DNA from: Oceanimonas aquatica
Lineage (GTDB): Bacteria; Pseudomonadota; Gammaproteobacteria; Enterobacterales; Aeromonadaceae
Reading direction: 5' to 3'
DNA: 64,000 nt
Assembly (NCBI RefSeq): GCF_030732065.1
Contig: NZ_JAVBHX010000003.1
Coordinates: 272,988 to 336,987 of the forward strand
Of the stretch, positions 37,122 to 44,832 are shown piece by piece. Position 1 is the first letter of the stretch. Each line of letters begins with the position of its first letter. The notes beneath the pieces were generated by a model, which was given only the letters and a program-made list of their open reading frames with translations, had not been told where the DNA came from and ran no database searches. A program made the position numbers and the translations under genes.

Positions 37122-37188
37122 AGCCCGGTGTTTTGCCTGCCAGGTGAGACCGGTGATCGGCGGTGAATGATTGTAATCAGACTGACAA

Positions 37189-37205
37189 TTGTATGTTGGC
37201 ATAAT
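37189..37205 (+). promoter_or_regulatory. Ter site 2
   Basis: TTGTATGTTGGCATAAT, an exact 17-nt copy of the site in the tus promoter, in the same orientation, 15.6 kb away and intergenic (58 nt before the next ATG). It has the GTATGTTG core of E. coli Ter. The role is inferred. Confidence 0.7.
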
Positions 37206-37262
37206 CAGTGAAAGCACTGGCGGTTGTCACCGGTCTGCCTGTTGACGTAATAAAGGACACTC

Positions 37263-37823
37263 ATGCCCATGCCAATCATGAAATGGATGTTGTTGTTGCT
37301 GCTATTGCCCGCGGGCGTGCACGCCTCCGATGCCGACGCCTGGCAGGCGCTGCGGGAAGGTCACGCCATGATGCTGATGCGTCATGCCAATGCCCCCGGC
37401 ATTGGAGACCCGCCCGGCTTTATACTGGAGCGCTGCGATACCCAGCGTAACCTGGATGCCCGCGGCCGGGCCCAGGCCGAGGCCTGGGGCGACCGGCTCA
37501 GGGAGCATGGCATCTTGAAGGCCCGGGTTTACAGCAGCCAGTTCTGCCGTACTCTGGAAACCGCCCGTCTGCTGAACCTGGGTGAAGTGGTGCCCGCCCC
37601 CGAGCTCAATTCGTTTTTCTCCCGGCGAAGCCGACGTTCTGAGCAAACCCGCGAGCTGCGCCGGTTTGTAGCAGGGCTTGAGCCGGGCCTGCCGGTGGTG
37701 CTGATCAGTCATCAGGTGAACATCACCACCCTGACCAGCCGCTTTCCCGCCTCGGGCGAGGCGCTGATCCTGGCGTTGCCCCTGGAAGAAAGGGTCAGGG
37801 TACTGGCCAGCATTCGCCCGTGA
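37263..37823 (+). CDS. Periplasmic histidine phosphatase family protein
   Basis: A 186-residue protein with a signal peptide ending near GVHA (20) and a phosphoglycerate-mutase/histidine-phosphatase fold. It has MLMRHANAPG with the catalytic pair Arg39-His40, Arg95 in SSQFCRTLETA, and the second catalytic His149 in LISHQVN. The usual RHG is RHA, as in the SixA-type branch. Secreted members of this group are uncharacterised; the substrate is not known. AAAGGA lies 6 nt before the ATG. Confidence 0.82.
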   Translation: MPMPIMKWMLLLLLLPAGVHASDADAWQALREGHAMMLMRHANAPGIGDPPGFILERCDTQRNLDARGRAQAEAWGDRLREHGILKARVYSSQFCRTLETARLLNLGEVVPAPELNSFFSRRSRRSEQTRELRRFVAGLEPGLPVVLISHQVNITTLTSRFPASGEALILALPLEERVRVLASIRP

Positions 37824-37824
37824 G

Positions 37825-37838
37825 GTATGTTGGAATAA
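37825..37838 (+). promoter_or_regulatory. Candidate Ter site 3 (variant)
   Basis: GTATGTTGGAATAA, differing from the other two Ter sites at one base within the core 14 and followed by ACTA, closer to E. coli TerB at the 3' side. It lies in the 16-nt gap between two convergent genes, the same orientation as sites 1 and 2. Weaker than those because it is not an exact copy. Confidence 0.5.
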
Positions 37839-37839
37839 A

Positions 37840-38346
37840 CTATTCGTGATCAACGAATATCAGGCCGTCGGTATCAAAGCCGGCCTGTCTTGCCCGTTCA
37901 ATCAGCGCCTGCTGCTGTGCGGGCGCCAGCACCGGCTGACGCGCCAGTAACCAGAGGTAATTGCGGCTGGGGCCCGACACCAGCGCATACCGATAATCAT
38001 CGTCGAGTTCAAACACCACGTAGGCGCCGTAAAAAGGGCCAAAGAACGAGACCTTGAGGTGAGCAAGATCCGGGGACGCCACAAAATAGGCCTTGCCTTC
38101 CGCCTGCTGCCATTCCCCTTCTTCAACATCAAAGCCCCGGTTGATCACCCGCACGCCGCCATCGTCGCGCAGGCTGTAATCGGCGGTCACCCGCTCCAGC
38201 CCCCGCTCAAAGGAGTGGTCGAGCCGGGCAATCTCGTACCAGGTACCCAGATAGCGGTTCAGCTCAAAACCAGACACCGGCGTAATGCCGTCGGGCTTGC
38301 CGGCACATCCGGCCAGCAGCAACAATGCAAACAGGCTGTATTTCAT
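37840..38346 (-). CDS. blc: Outer-membrane lipocalin Blc
   Basis: A 168-residue lipoprotein: lipobox LLAGC with Cys14, then the lipocalin GxW signature in LGTWYEIARLDHSFERGL (about 33-50), YSLRDDGGVRVINRG, and the C-terminal WLLARQP segment. Bacterial lipocalins bind lysophospholipids and help maintain the envelope in starvation and stress. It starts directly after the MscS-type gene (stop TAA followed at once by ATG), so the two are coupled. Confidence 0.9.
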   Translation of the reverse strand: MKYSLFALLLLAGCAGKPDGITPVSGFELNRYLGTWYEIARLDHSFERGLERVTADYSLRDDGGVRVINRGFDVEEGEWQQAEGKAYFVASPDLAHLKVSFFGPFYGAYVVFELDDDYRYALVSGPSRNYLWLLARQPVLAPAQQQALIERARQAGFDTDGLIFVDHE

Positions 38347-39501
38347 TTAATGATTCCTTGTAGCGTCATCGGCGGCATGACCCCGGCCAAATACCGGCTC
38401 CAGCCCCCGAGCTTCGTCGAGATGCAATTGCAGATGCGGAAAGGGAATTTCAATGCCCGCCTCGGTCAGCCCCTGCTTGATTAATTCCAGCAGTTCGCAG
38501 GTAATGCGTCCCTTTACCTCCACGTCCTGAGCGCTGACCCAGACCTGGGCACTCAGGATCACCGAGGAGTCGGCCAGTTCCCGCAACTGTACCCTGGGCC
38601 CCAGCGTGTCGTTATTAATGGCACGCGGGTGCGCCCTCAGTATGGGCATGATAACGCTTCTTGCCTGCTCAACCGAGTCCTTATAGGCAATATGCAGGGG
38701 AATGCGAAGGCGGGTCGGCCCTTCGGCGCTGTAGTTGATAATGTCGGTGGTGGCCACGCTGTCGTTGGGGATCATGGCAAACACATTGTCGCGGGTTCTG
38801 AGCCAGGTGGTACGCAAGGCAATGCGCACCACCCTGCCCTCCTGGCCATGAATACACACCCAGTCGCCAATGCGAAAGGGACGCTCAATGAGCAGGGTGA
38901 TGCCGGCAATAAAATTCGACAGGGTCGACTGGGCGGCAAAGCCCACGGCAATACCCACAATACCCAGACCGGCAATAATGGACAGCACGTCAAAACCGAA
39001 CTGGGCCATCACGGTAATGGCCCCCAGCGCCATCAGCGACACCGACAGGGTGTTTTTGCACAACTGCACAAGGGAAGAATCCAGGTGGCGCCGCGACAGC
39101 CGGTTGATCAGCCCATGGGAGAGCAACTGCCACACCATATAAAAGGCCAGCGCCATCAGGCCGGCCCGGGCCATGCCCTTGATCACGCCGTCTTCGGCGC
39201 CGTACTGAGCCAGTATCGCCACCAGGGTGGCCAGCCCCAGCAGGTAGCGCAGCACCACCCTGCCGGTGCGGTAAGGGCCGGCACCGTAGCCCAGCCGGCC
39301 AAGCAGCCAGCGCACCACCAGGCAGCCCGCCACATACAACAGCCAGAACAGCAGGCCTATCATCAGGGTGACCAGCAACTGCCCAACCCCGTATACCGCC
39401 AACTCCTGCCAGTTATAGCCGCTCAGTCCCAGGGCGTTACCTGTGTCTTCAAGGCTGTTACGAAACTGCTGCCACAGCAGGGCCACATCGTCGTCGTTCA
39501 T
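38347..39501 (-). CDS. MscS-family mechanosensitive channel
   Basis: A 384-residue membrane protein with four or five N-terminal helices. It has the conserved MscS pore/vestibule part GLGIVGIAVGFAAQSTLSNF (about 185-205), LLIERPFRIGDWV and the beta domain (IPNDSVATTDIINYS). It releases solutes on hypo-osmotic shock. GGAAGG precedes the ATG. It is longer than E. coli MscS (286) by N-terminal helices and is upstream of and coupled to the lipocalin. Confidence 0.92.
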   Translation of the reverse strand: MNDDDVALLWQQFRNSLEDTGNALGLSGYNWQELAVYGVGQLLVTLMIGLLFWLLYVAGCLVVRWLLGRLGYGAGPYRTGRVVLRYLLGLATLVAILAQYGAEDGVIKGMARAGLMALAFYMVWQLLSHGLINRLSRRHLDSSLVQLCKNTLSVSLMALGAITVMAQFGFDVLSIIAGLGIVGIAVGFAAQSTLSNFIAGITLLIERPFRIGDWVCIHGQEGRVVRIALRTTWLRTRDNVFAMIPNDSVATTDIINYSAEGPTRLRIPLHIAYKDSVEQARSVIMPILRAHPRAINNDTLGPRVQLRELADSSVILSAQVWVSAQDVEVKGRITCELLELIKQGLTEAGIEIPFPHLQLHLDEARGLEPVFGRGHAADDATRNH

Positions 39502-39832
39502 TCAGCACCTTCCTTGAAGCTGACAGACTGCTGAAACTATAGCAGCCGGCCAGAGCGCCCTTCACCGAATGTTTGCGACTCAGGTGAATCACGCTGGACA
39601 AATATTGACTTATCCGATGCCAGAATTCCAACGCAACAAGGGGATGACTTCTATACTTGCAGTGCTGCGGACCTGCTGGCCGCGCGAAATACCAAGGACC
39701 AATAAAGACAAGGATTGACAGCAACAGTGGCACACTTCGTTTATCGAACCCGGGTAATGGGTCCGATACGTTATTTTATTCGAAGAGTGGTAAGTGCTTG
39801 ATTGAAACCAATGATTAATCCGAGGTGTTATC
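39502..39832. other. Intergenic region between mscS-type gene and OMP gene
   Basis: No gene seen. Divergent promoters are expected here. On the plus strand TTCTATACTTGC (39649-39660) fits a sigma-S extended -10 very well and could drive the outer-membrane protein gene with a leader of about 170 nt. GAGGTG lies 5-10 nt before that gene's ATG. Confidence 0.4.
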
Positions 39833-40390
39833 ATGAACATGCTCAAAAAAGCTCCGCTGGCCGCACTGATTGGGGCCACCCTGCTTCCCGCCGTGGCTAT
39901 GGCCAACATGCATGGCCACAGCTCCATAGGACCGAGCGCGGGTGATCGGGAGTTCTCACTCTCCGGTACCGGTAGCAGCAGCAAGGATTTCGACAACAGC
40001 AGCTTCGGTATTTCCGCTGACTATGGCTGGTATTATTCGGATCGCACCCTGCTGGGGGTTCGTCAGAGCATCAGCTACGCCGATGTGGAAGGTGAAGGCC
40101 TGACAGACGACTTCTGGAACGGCAGTACCCGACTCTTTGCCGACTATCACTTTGGCCAGAATGCCGCGCGTCCCTTTGTAGGGGCTTCGCTGGGTGGTAT
40201 TTACGGTGACGGGGTAAACGATACCGGCATTGCCGGCCTGGAAGCGGGTCTGAAATATTACCTGCTGCCCACTACCTTTATTCAGGCCAGGGCCGAATAC
40301 CAGTTCCTGTTTGACAGCGGCGACAGCGCCAATGACAACTTCGATGATGGTGCCTGGGCTTATACCTTTGGTATGGGCCTCAACTTCTGA
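39833..40390 (+). CDS. Small outer-membrane beta-barrel protein
   Basis: A 185-residue protein: signal peptide ending near AVAMA (24), then alternating amphipathic strands (FGISADYGWYYSD, TRLFADYHFG, FVGASLGGIYGDG, LEAGLKYYLL, FIQARAEYQFLF) and a C-terminal phenylalanine, the BAM recognition end of outer-membrane barrels. The size suggests an eight-strand barrel of OmpA/OmpX-like topology. No ligand can be assigned. It stands alone between its promoter region and a terminator. Confidence 0.8.
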   Translation: MNMLKKAPLAALIGATLLPAVAMANMHGHSSIGPSAGDREFSLSGTGSSSKDFDNSSFGISADYGWYYSDRTLLGVRQSISYADVEGEGLTDDFWNGSTRLFADYHFGQNAARPFVGASLGGIYGDGVNDTGIAGLEAGLKYYLLPTTFIQARAEYQFLFDSGDSANDNFDDGAWAYTFGMGLNF

Positions 40391-40415
40391 TAACCATCCA
40401 TTCTTTTTTCAAATG

Positions 40416-40442
40416 ACAGCCCCGTTCCGGGGCTGTTTTTTT
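40416..40442 (+). terminator. Terminator of the OMP gene
   Basis: CAGCCCC/GGGGCTG stem with a 5-nt loop followed by eight or more T, 25 nt past the stop. Confidence 0.85.
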
Positions 40443-40618
40443 TATGGCGTATCGTGATGACGGCGCTCGGCACAGCGCTCCAGGATCACCGCCTTGTCGT
40501 GCTCTGAGCGTTCGCGCCAGCCGATGATCTCGTCGATGGTACGGTAACAGCCGGCACACACCCGCTGTTCATTCAGCCGGCAATAACCGATGCAAGGGCT
40601 GGCCACCGGCTCATTCAT
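40442..40618 (-). CDS. DUF1289 domain protein
   Basis: A 58-residue protein below the usual ORF length cut. It has the family pattern PCIGYCRLN...VCAGCYRTIDEIIGW with four cysteines (9, 13, 21, 24) that probably bind a metal or Fe-S cluster. Function unknown. Its ATG lies inside the end of the upstream lipoprotein gene (8-nt overlap). Confidence 0.82.
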   Translation of the reverse strand: MNEPVASPCIGYCRLNEQRVCAGCYRTIDEIIGWRERSEHDKAVILERCAERRHHDTP

Positions 40619-40973
40619 CGCTCACCCGCTCCATCAGTACCTTGACCAGGCCGTTGCCCTTCATCAGGGTGTTGTCGTCCACTATGGTCCAGACTTCTTC
40701 CTTCTCGCCCTGCACAAACACCAGATAACGCTTGCCCGCCGACTCGCGAACAAAGATGTCGTCAAAGCGGGTGCGCTCGCCGTTATGCTCGATATAGTCG
40801 GTGCCGATCACGATTTGTTCGCTGCCCACCAGCCCGGAAAAATCGCTCATCAGCTGAGACATCATCTCGTTGGACGAATCCGCCCGGGTCTCATACACCC
40901 CTTCAAAACCGTGATCACAGGCCGTGAGCAGCAGGGTCAGCGCCAGGCATGCACCGTATTTCAATGATTTCAT
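40611..40973 (-). CDS. Hypothetical lipoprotein
   Basis: A 120-residue protein whose N terminus MKSLKYGACLALTLLLTAC is a clear type II signal peptide with lipidated Cys19. The rest reads like a small beta-rich domain (RYLVFVQGEKEEVWTIVDDNTL). I do not recognise a family. The ATG at 40973 is chosen because it places the lipobox correctly; upstream in-frame codons give no signal. Coupled to the DUF1289 gene. Confidence 0.72.
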   Translation of the reverse strand: MKSLKYGACLALTLLLTACDHGFEGVYETRADSSNEMMSQLMSDFSGLVGSEQIVIGTDYIEHNGERTRFDDIFVRESAGKRYLVFVQGEKEEVWTIVDDNTLMKGNGLVKVLMERVSDE

Positions 40974-41046
40974 TCTTTCTCGCCAGACATGCTGTGAAGA
41001 CAGCGGGTTAATATATGTGGTCGCAATGATGCCATGACCACGCCAC

Positions 41047-41079
41047 AAAAAACAAAGCCCGGTAAGCCGGGCTTTGCGA
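41047..41079 (-). terminator. Terminator of the coiled-coil stress protein gene
   Basis: CAAAGCCCGG/CCGGGCTTTG stem with a TAAG-type loop; on the minus strand followed by a TTTTTTG run. 25 nt past the stop. Confidence 0.75.
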
Positions 41080-41104
41080 AACTGCCTGACTCACAGGCTA
41101 ACGA

Positions 41105-41401
41105 TTAACGCTGTTGTCTAAACTTGTCGGCCGCCTTGCCGAAGGCATCGCTAAGGCTGTCCCAGGCACTCTCAAATCCTTGCTTTAACTCCTCCCAGCT
41201 TTGCTCTCCGGCCTCGGATAATTCATCAAGCTTGTTTTCGCCCTGCTCAATTTGAGCCTTCATGGTCTTGATCTGACGGTTAAGCTCAATGCGGGTGTCG
41301 GCATCAGCCTGCTCGGCCTGTGCCTTGAGCTTGTCGAGCTCGGCTTTCCACTCATCCAGCCTGGCTTGTGCCTTTTGTTGATATAGCTCTCTCTCATTCA
41401 T
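41105..41401 (-). CDS. Coiled-coil stress-response protein (sll1863-like)
   Basis: A 98-residue, highly charged, almost entirely helical protein (KAQARLDEWKAELDKLKAQAEQ; then WEELKQGFESAWDSLSDAFGKAADKF). The amphipathic 11-residue-like repeats at the end and the overall pattern fit the sll1863 family of stress-response proteins. Strong AGGAGGAA ribosome binding site 8 nt upstream. Role unknown. Confidence 0.7.
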   Translation of the reverse strand: MNERELYQQKAQARLDEWKAELDKLKAQAEQADADTRIELNRQIKTMKAQIEQGENKLDELSEAGEQSWEELKQGFESAWDSLSDAFGKAADKFRQQR

Positions 41402-41579
41402 GGGGTAATTCCTCCTGTCGAGATTGAAAGCGGGCGCCTTGACGACGCGCCGGCGACCACCACCTTCGCCACCGGTATGTCCAGGCTGGCTGCCCGTCCC
41501 CGACGGAACAACTGCCCGACGTAACCCCGAGTGTTGGTCGTTACTGTGTTACCATGGCCGCTTTTTAAAGGGTGGCATC

Positions 41580-42251
41580 ATGACGCACAAGCGCAAACTG
41601 TTAATGTCCTGGAGCAGCGGCAAGGACAGCGCCTGGGCCCTGCACCGGCTGATGCAAAACCCCGAATATGAGGTAGTGGGCCTGTTCACCACGGTGAACG
41701 AAGCCTTTGACCGGGTGGCCATGCACGGCGTGCGCGCCACCCTGTTGCAGCAACAGGCCGAGGCGCTGGGCCTGCCGCTGGAGATCATTGCCCTGCCCTG
41801 GCCCTGCACCAACGAAGACTATCAGCAACGCATGAGTGCCTTTATTGCCCGCGCCAAGGCCCGGGGCATTGACTGCTTTGGCTTTGGCGACCTGCTGCTG
41901 GAAGACGTGAAGCACTATCGTGAAAGCCAGCTTGAGGGCACCGGCATTGAGGCGGTGTTTCCCATCTGGCACACCCCCACCCACGAGCTGCCTCACACCA
42001 TGATGGAACGCGGCCTGCGGGCGGTGATCACCTGCCTGGACCCGAAAAAGGTGCCGGTTGAGTTTGCCGGCCGGGAGCTGACCGCCGAACTACTGGCCGC
42101 CCTGCCCGAGGGCACCGATCCTTGTGGCGAGAACGGCGAGTTTCATACCTTTGTGTTTGACGGTCCCATGTTCAGAAAACCGGTAGCCATTGAAACAGGC
42201 GAGGTGGTGGAGCGGGACGGCTTTGTGTTTGCGGATGTGCTGCCGGCGTAA
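41580..42251 (+). CDS. Dph6-related ATP pyrophosphatase
   Basis: A 223-residue protein of the adenine nucleotide alpha-hydrolase (PP-loop) superfamily. It has the PP-loop SWSSGKDS (10-17), CFGFGDLLLEDVK, and the conserved GENGEFHTFVFDGPMF near the C terminus, as in diphthine-ammonia ligase (Dph6/MJ0570). Bacteria lack diphthamide, so bacterial members have another, unknown substrate. The ATG at 41580 gives the family N terminus; a long upstream open extension is rejected. Confidence 0.85.
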   Translation: MTHKRKLLMSWSSGKDSAWALHRLMQNPEYEVVGLFTTVNEAFDRVAMHGVRATLLQQQAEALGLPLEIIALPWPCTNEDYQQRMSAFIARAKARGIDCFGFGDLLLEDVKHYRESQLEGTGIEAVFPIWHTPTHELPHTMMERGLRAVITCLDPKKVPVEFAGRELTAELLAALPEGTDPCGENGEFHTFVFDGPMFRKPVAIETGEVVERDGFVFADVLPA

Positions 42252-42272
42252 AAAAGCCCGGCGAACCGGGCT
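42249..42272 (-). terminator. Terminator of the chemoreceptor gene
   Basis: On the minus strand: AGCCCGG, loop TTCG, CCGGGCT, then TTTTTT. It overlaps the stop of the convergent PP-loop gene. Confidence 0.8.
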
Positions 42273-42297
42273 ATGAAAAGGGATCACGGTAACAGCC

Positions 42298-44232
42298 TCA
42301 CACCCTGAACTGCCCCACCAGGCTGCGCAGGTGTTCGGCACGCTGCTGCAGCTCGCTGATGGCCACCAGCTGCTGCTCGGCATTGTCGTGAATGCCGGCG
42401 GCGCTGTCGGAGATCACATGAGCCGACTGGTTGATGTGATCCGCCACCGCACCCTGCTCCTCGGTGGCCGCCGCCACCTGATGGCTGCCGGAGCTGATGG
42501 CTTCAAACCGCTGCTGAATGCTGGCCAGGGCCCGGGCCGACTGCTCGGTGCTTTCCGCCACCCGGCGGCTGCTGTCGGTACCCTCGCGAATGGCGGCGGT
42601 AGACTGGCGTGCCGTCTGCTGCAGTCGGGCGATTTGCTCGCTGATCTCCTGGGTAGACGCCTGAGTGCGTTTGGCCAGACTGCGCACTTCATCGGCCACC
42701 ACCGCAAAGCCGCGCCCCTGCTCGCCGGCCCGGGCCGCTTCAATGGCAGCGTTCAGCGCCAGCAGATTGGTCTGCTCGGAAATGGCGTTGATCACCTCCA
42801 CCACCGAGTTAATGGCGTCGGCCTGATCGGCAAAATCATTAATGGTGGTTTCAATGTCGTTCATCACGCCGTTGAGCTGGGCCATGGTATGAGTGGTGAG
42901 CGACATGTTTTCGTTGGTACTGCCGGCTTCGATGACCGCCGCTTCGGTGTCGCCGGCGGTGCGCTGGGCAATGCCCGACACCTCGGTTACCGTCTGGCCC
43001 ATTTCGGTAATGGCGGTGGCCACCTGCTCGGTTTGCCCGCGCTGTACCTCGGTGGCCTTGAAGGTATCGTCGGCCAGCAGCGCCAGCTGCTCGATACCAC
43101 TTTTCATGGCGGTTTCGGTGTGCTGAATTTCCGCCACCAGCTCGCGAATTTTACCGATAATGGCGTTAAAGCCATGAGCAAGGTGACCCAGCTCGTTGTC
43201 GTGGCTGTCGTCCAGACGTTTGGTCAGATCGCCGCCGTTGCCCGACATGGCAAGCAGATCGTCTCCCACCCGGCGAATGGCCCGGGCCAGTGCATTGGCA
43301 AAAAATACGGTCAGCACAACAAAGGCCAGCGCCAGCAATACGCTTACGATCACCGAGGACGAAATCACCTCATTGATGGTGTCGCTGATCTCTGCCGACG
43401 GCAGCACCGCCACCAGCTTGAGGCCGGTATCACGAATGTCCTGCACCGCCAGGTACACCTTTTCGCCGTTAAACTCGGTTTGCTCAAAATCGAAGCGGTT
43501 TTGCTGGTCCGCAAGCAGGCCGGTCACGGGCTCAAACCCCGCCTGCTTGCCAAGGGTCTTACCCACCAGGCTGGCGTCGGGATGCGCGTTAATCACCCCC
43601 TGATCGTTTACCAGAAACAGGTAACCGTTCTCGCCCAGATGATAGTTGGACACCAAATCCACAATGGCGGAGACATCCTGCCCCATGCCGGCGGCGCCCA
43701 CACGCTTGCCGTCTATCTCCACCACCGAGTTAACAAACAGGGTGAGCTTGCCGGTGCGCTCGTCCGGATCCAGGTTGAGCGCCAGCTGCTGGTTGCCGTT
43801 AATAAAGTCGTAATACCAGCGGTCCAGGGGATCGGCGGGCGATATCTGCTTGAACACACCGGCATCGGTGTAATAGGCACGGCTGTCACCGGACACCCAG
43901 AACAGGGTGGAAGCGCCGGTTTGCGCCCGCTGTTCGTGAAAATAACGCAGCGCCTGGCCGTGCATGGGTGAGGAGCTTTCTCCTTCCCGCATCCAGTCGT
44001 GCAGCAGGCCGTTGGCCGCCAGGTTGTCGGACAGCAATATGGCCGGCATCAGCTCGGAGCGCACCTGTTCTGCCACCCGGCCCACGCTGTTAGGCAACAG
44101 GTTGCTTTCGGTCTGACCGTAATAGAGGCCGGAAAACCGGTGAACATTGATAACGGTGGATACCAGCGTCAGCAACGCCAGTGACATCGCCACAAAGGCG
44201 ATAAGAATGGTTCTTAGCTTGAAGGTATGCAT
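42298..44232 (-). CDS. Methyl-accepting chemotaxis protein with dCACHE sensor
   Basis: A 644-residue chemoreceptor. TM1 (about 8-30), a large periplasmic dCACHE domain (about 35-310; [49 protein letters not shown]), TM2 (about 318-345), HAMP, and the signalling hairpin tip [33 protein letters not shown]. The double CACHE layout suggests binding of small ligands such as amino or organic acids; the ligand is unknown. I start at the ATG 44232 ([13 protein letters not shown]), placing TM1 at the N terminus. Confidence 0.93.
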   Translation of the reverse strand: MHTFKLRTILIAFVAMSLALLTLVSTVINVHRFSGLYYGQTESNLLPNSVGRVAEQVRSELMPAILLSDNLAANGLLHDWMREGESSSPMHGQALRYFHEQRAQTGASTLFWVSGDSRAYYTDAGVFKQISPADPLDRWYYDFINGNQQLALNLDPDERTGKLTLFVNSVVEIDGKRVGAAGMGQDVSAIVDLVSNYHLGENGYLFLVNDQGVINAHPDASLVGKTLGKQAGFEPVTGLLADQQNRFDFEQTEFNGEKVYLAVQDIRDTGLKLVAVLPSAEISDTINEVISSSVIVSVLLALAFVVLTVFFANALARAIRRVGDDLLAMSGNGGDLTKRLDDSHDNELGHLAHGFNAIIGKIRELVAEIQHTETAMKSGIEQLALLADDTFKATEVQRGQTEQVATAITEMGQTVTEVSGIAQRTAGDTEAAVIEAGSTNENMSLTTHTMAQLNGVMNDIETTINDFADQADAINSVVEVINAISEQTNLLALNAAIEAARAGEQGRGFAVVADEVRSLAKRTQASTQEISEQIARLQQTARQSTAAIREGTDSSRRVAESTEQSARALASIQQRFEAISSGSHQVAAATEEQGAVADHINQSAHVISDSAAGIHDNAEQQLVAISELQQRAEHLRSLVGQFRV

Positions 44233-44400
44233 GCCGGCTCCGGGCGGGTAATTTCTCAGACCCTGTACAGAACGACAGGCACAGCCACGAACTGTAACAA
44301 GATTGTTGACCAAAAGGTCAGAATCGGCATGCTAATGGATTCGCCTGAGCCGGGCAAGCGCAAATATTAACCATAAAAACCGAAAGGATTTACGCTGCTG

Positions 44401-44703
44401 TTACTCTGGATCAGCGCCTTCAGTCAGGATCACATTCACATCGGCGCAGGACTGGCGCAATTCCTTCCAGGGGCGATATTCCTCGGAGTTGTACCAGGCC
44501 CGAAACCGCTCCACGCTCGGAAACTCGTGCACCACCATCAGGTTGGCCGGCCACACTCCCTCCAGTACCTCACCCCGATTTCCCTTTACCAGAAAACGGC
44601 CGCCATATTGCGCTATGGTGGGCGTGTGCCCGACAACATATTCATTAAACTTCTCCGTATCGTGGATTTTGACGATATTCACAATGCAATACGCCTTTGC
44701 CAT
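44401..44703 (-). CDS. DUF1330 family protein
   Basis: A 100-residue dimeric alpha/beta-barrel (ferredoxin-like) protein with the DUF1330 pattern KAYCIVNIVKIHD, VLEGVWPANLMVVHEFPS and RAWYNSEEYRPWKELRQ. Function unknown. AGGAGGAA precedes the ATG. Single gene. Confidence 0.88.
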   Translation of the reverse strand: MAKAYCIVNIVKIHDTEKFNEYVVGHTPTIAQYGGRFLVKGNRGEVLEGVWPANLMVVHEFPSVERFRAWYNSEEYRPWKELRQSCADVNVILTEGADPE

Positions 44704-44796
44704 GCTTGTTCCTCCTTATGCCGGTATATCAATCATAGGCACGGCTGGCATCAGTCGCTCCATCGAAGCCGGGCACACAACACGCTGGTCACGATC

Positions 44797-44821
44797 AAAA
44801 AAGGGGAGTCACCTCCCCTTT
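44797..44821 (-). terminator. Terminator of the BCCT transporter gene
   Basis: AAGGGGAG/CTCCCCTT stem with a 4-nt loop and, on the minus strand, a T-run after it; 12 nt past the stop. Confidence 0.85.
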
Positions 44822-44832
44822 AACATTCGGCA

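Noticed and set aside
44629..44650. ATATGTTGT on the minus strand as a further Ter site
   Set aside because: Lies inside the DUF1330 coding sequence (VVGHTP) and lacks the G before TATG and the AATAA tail.
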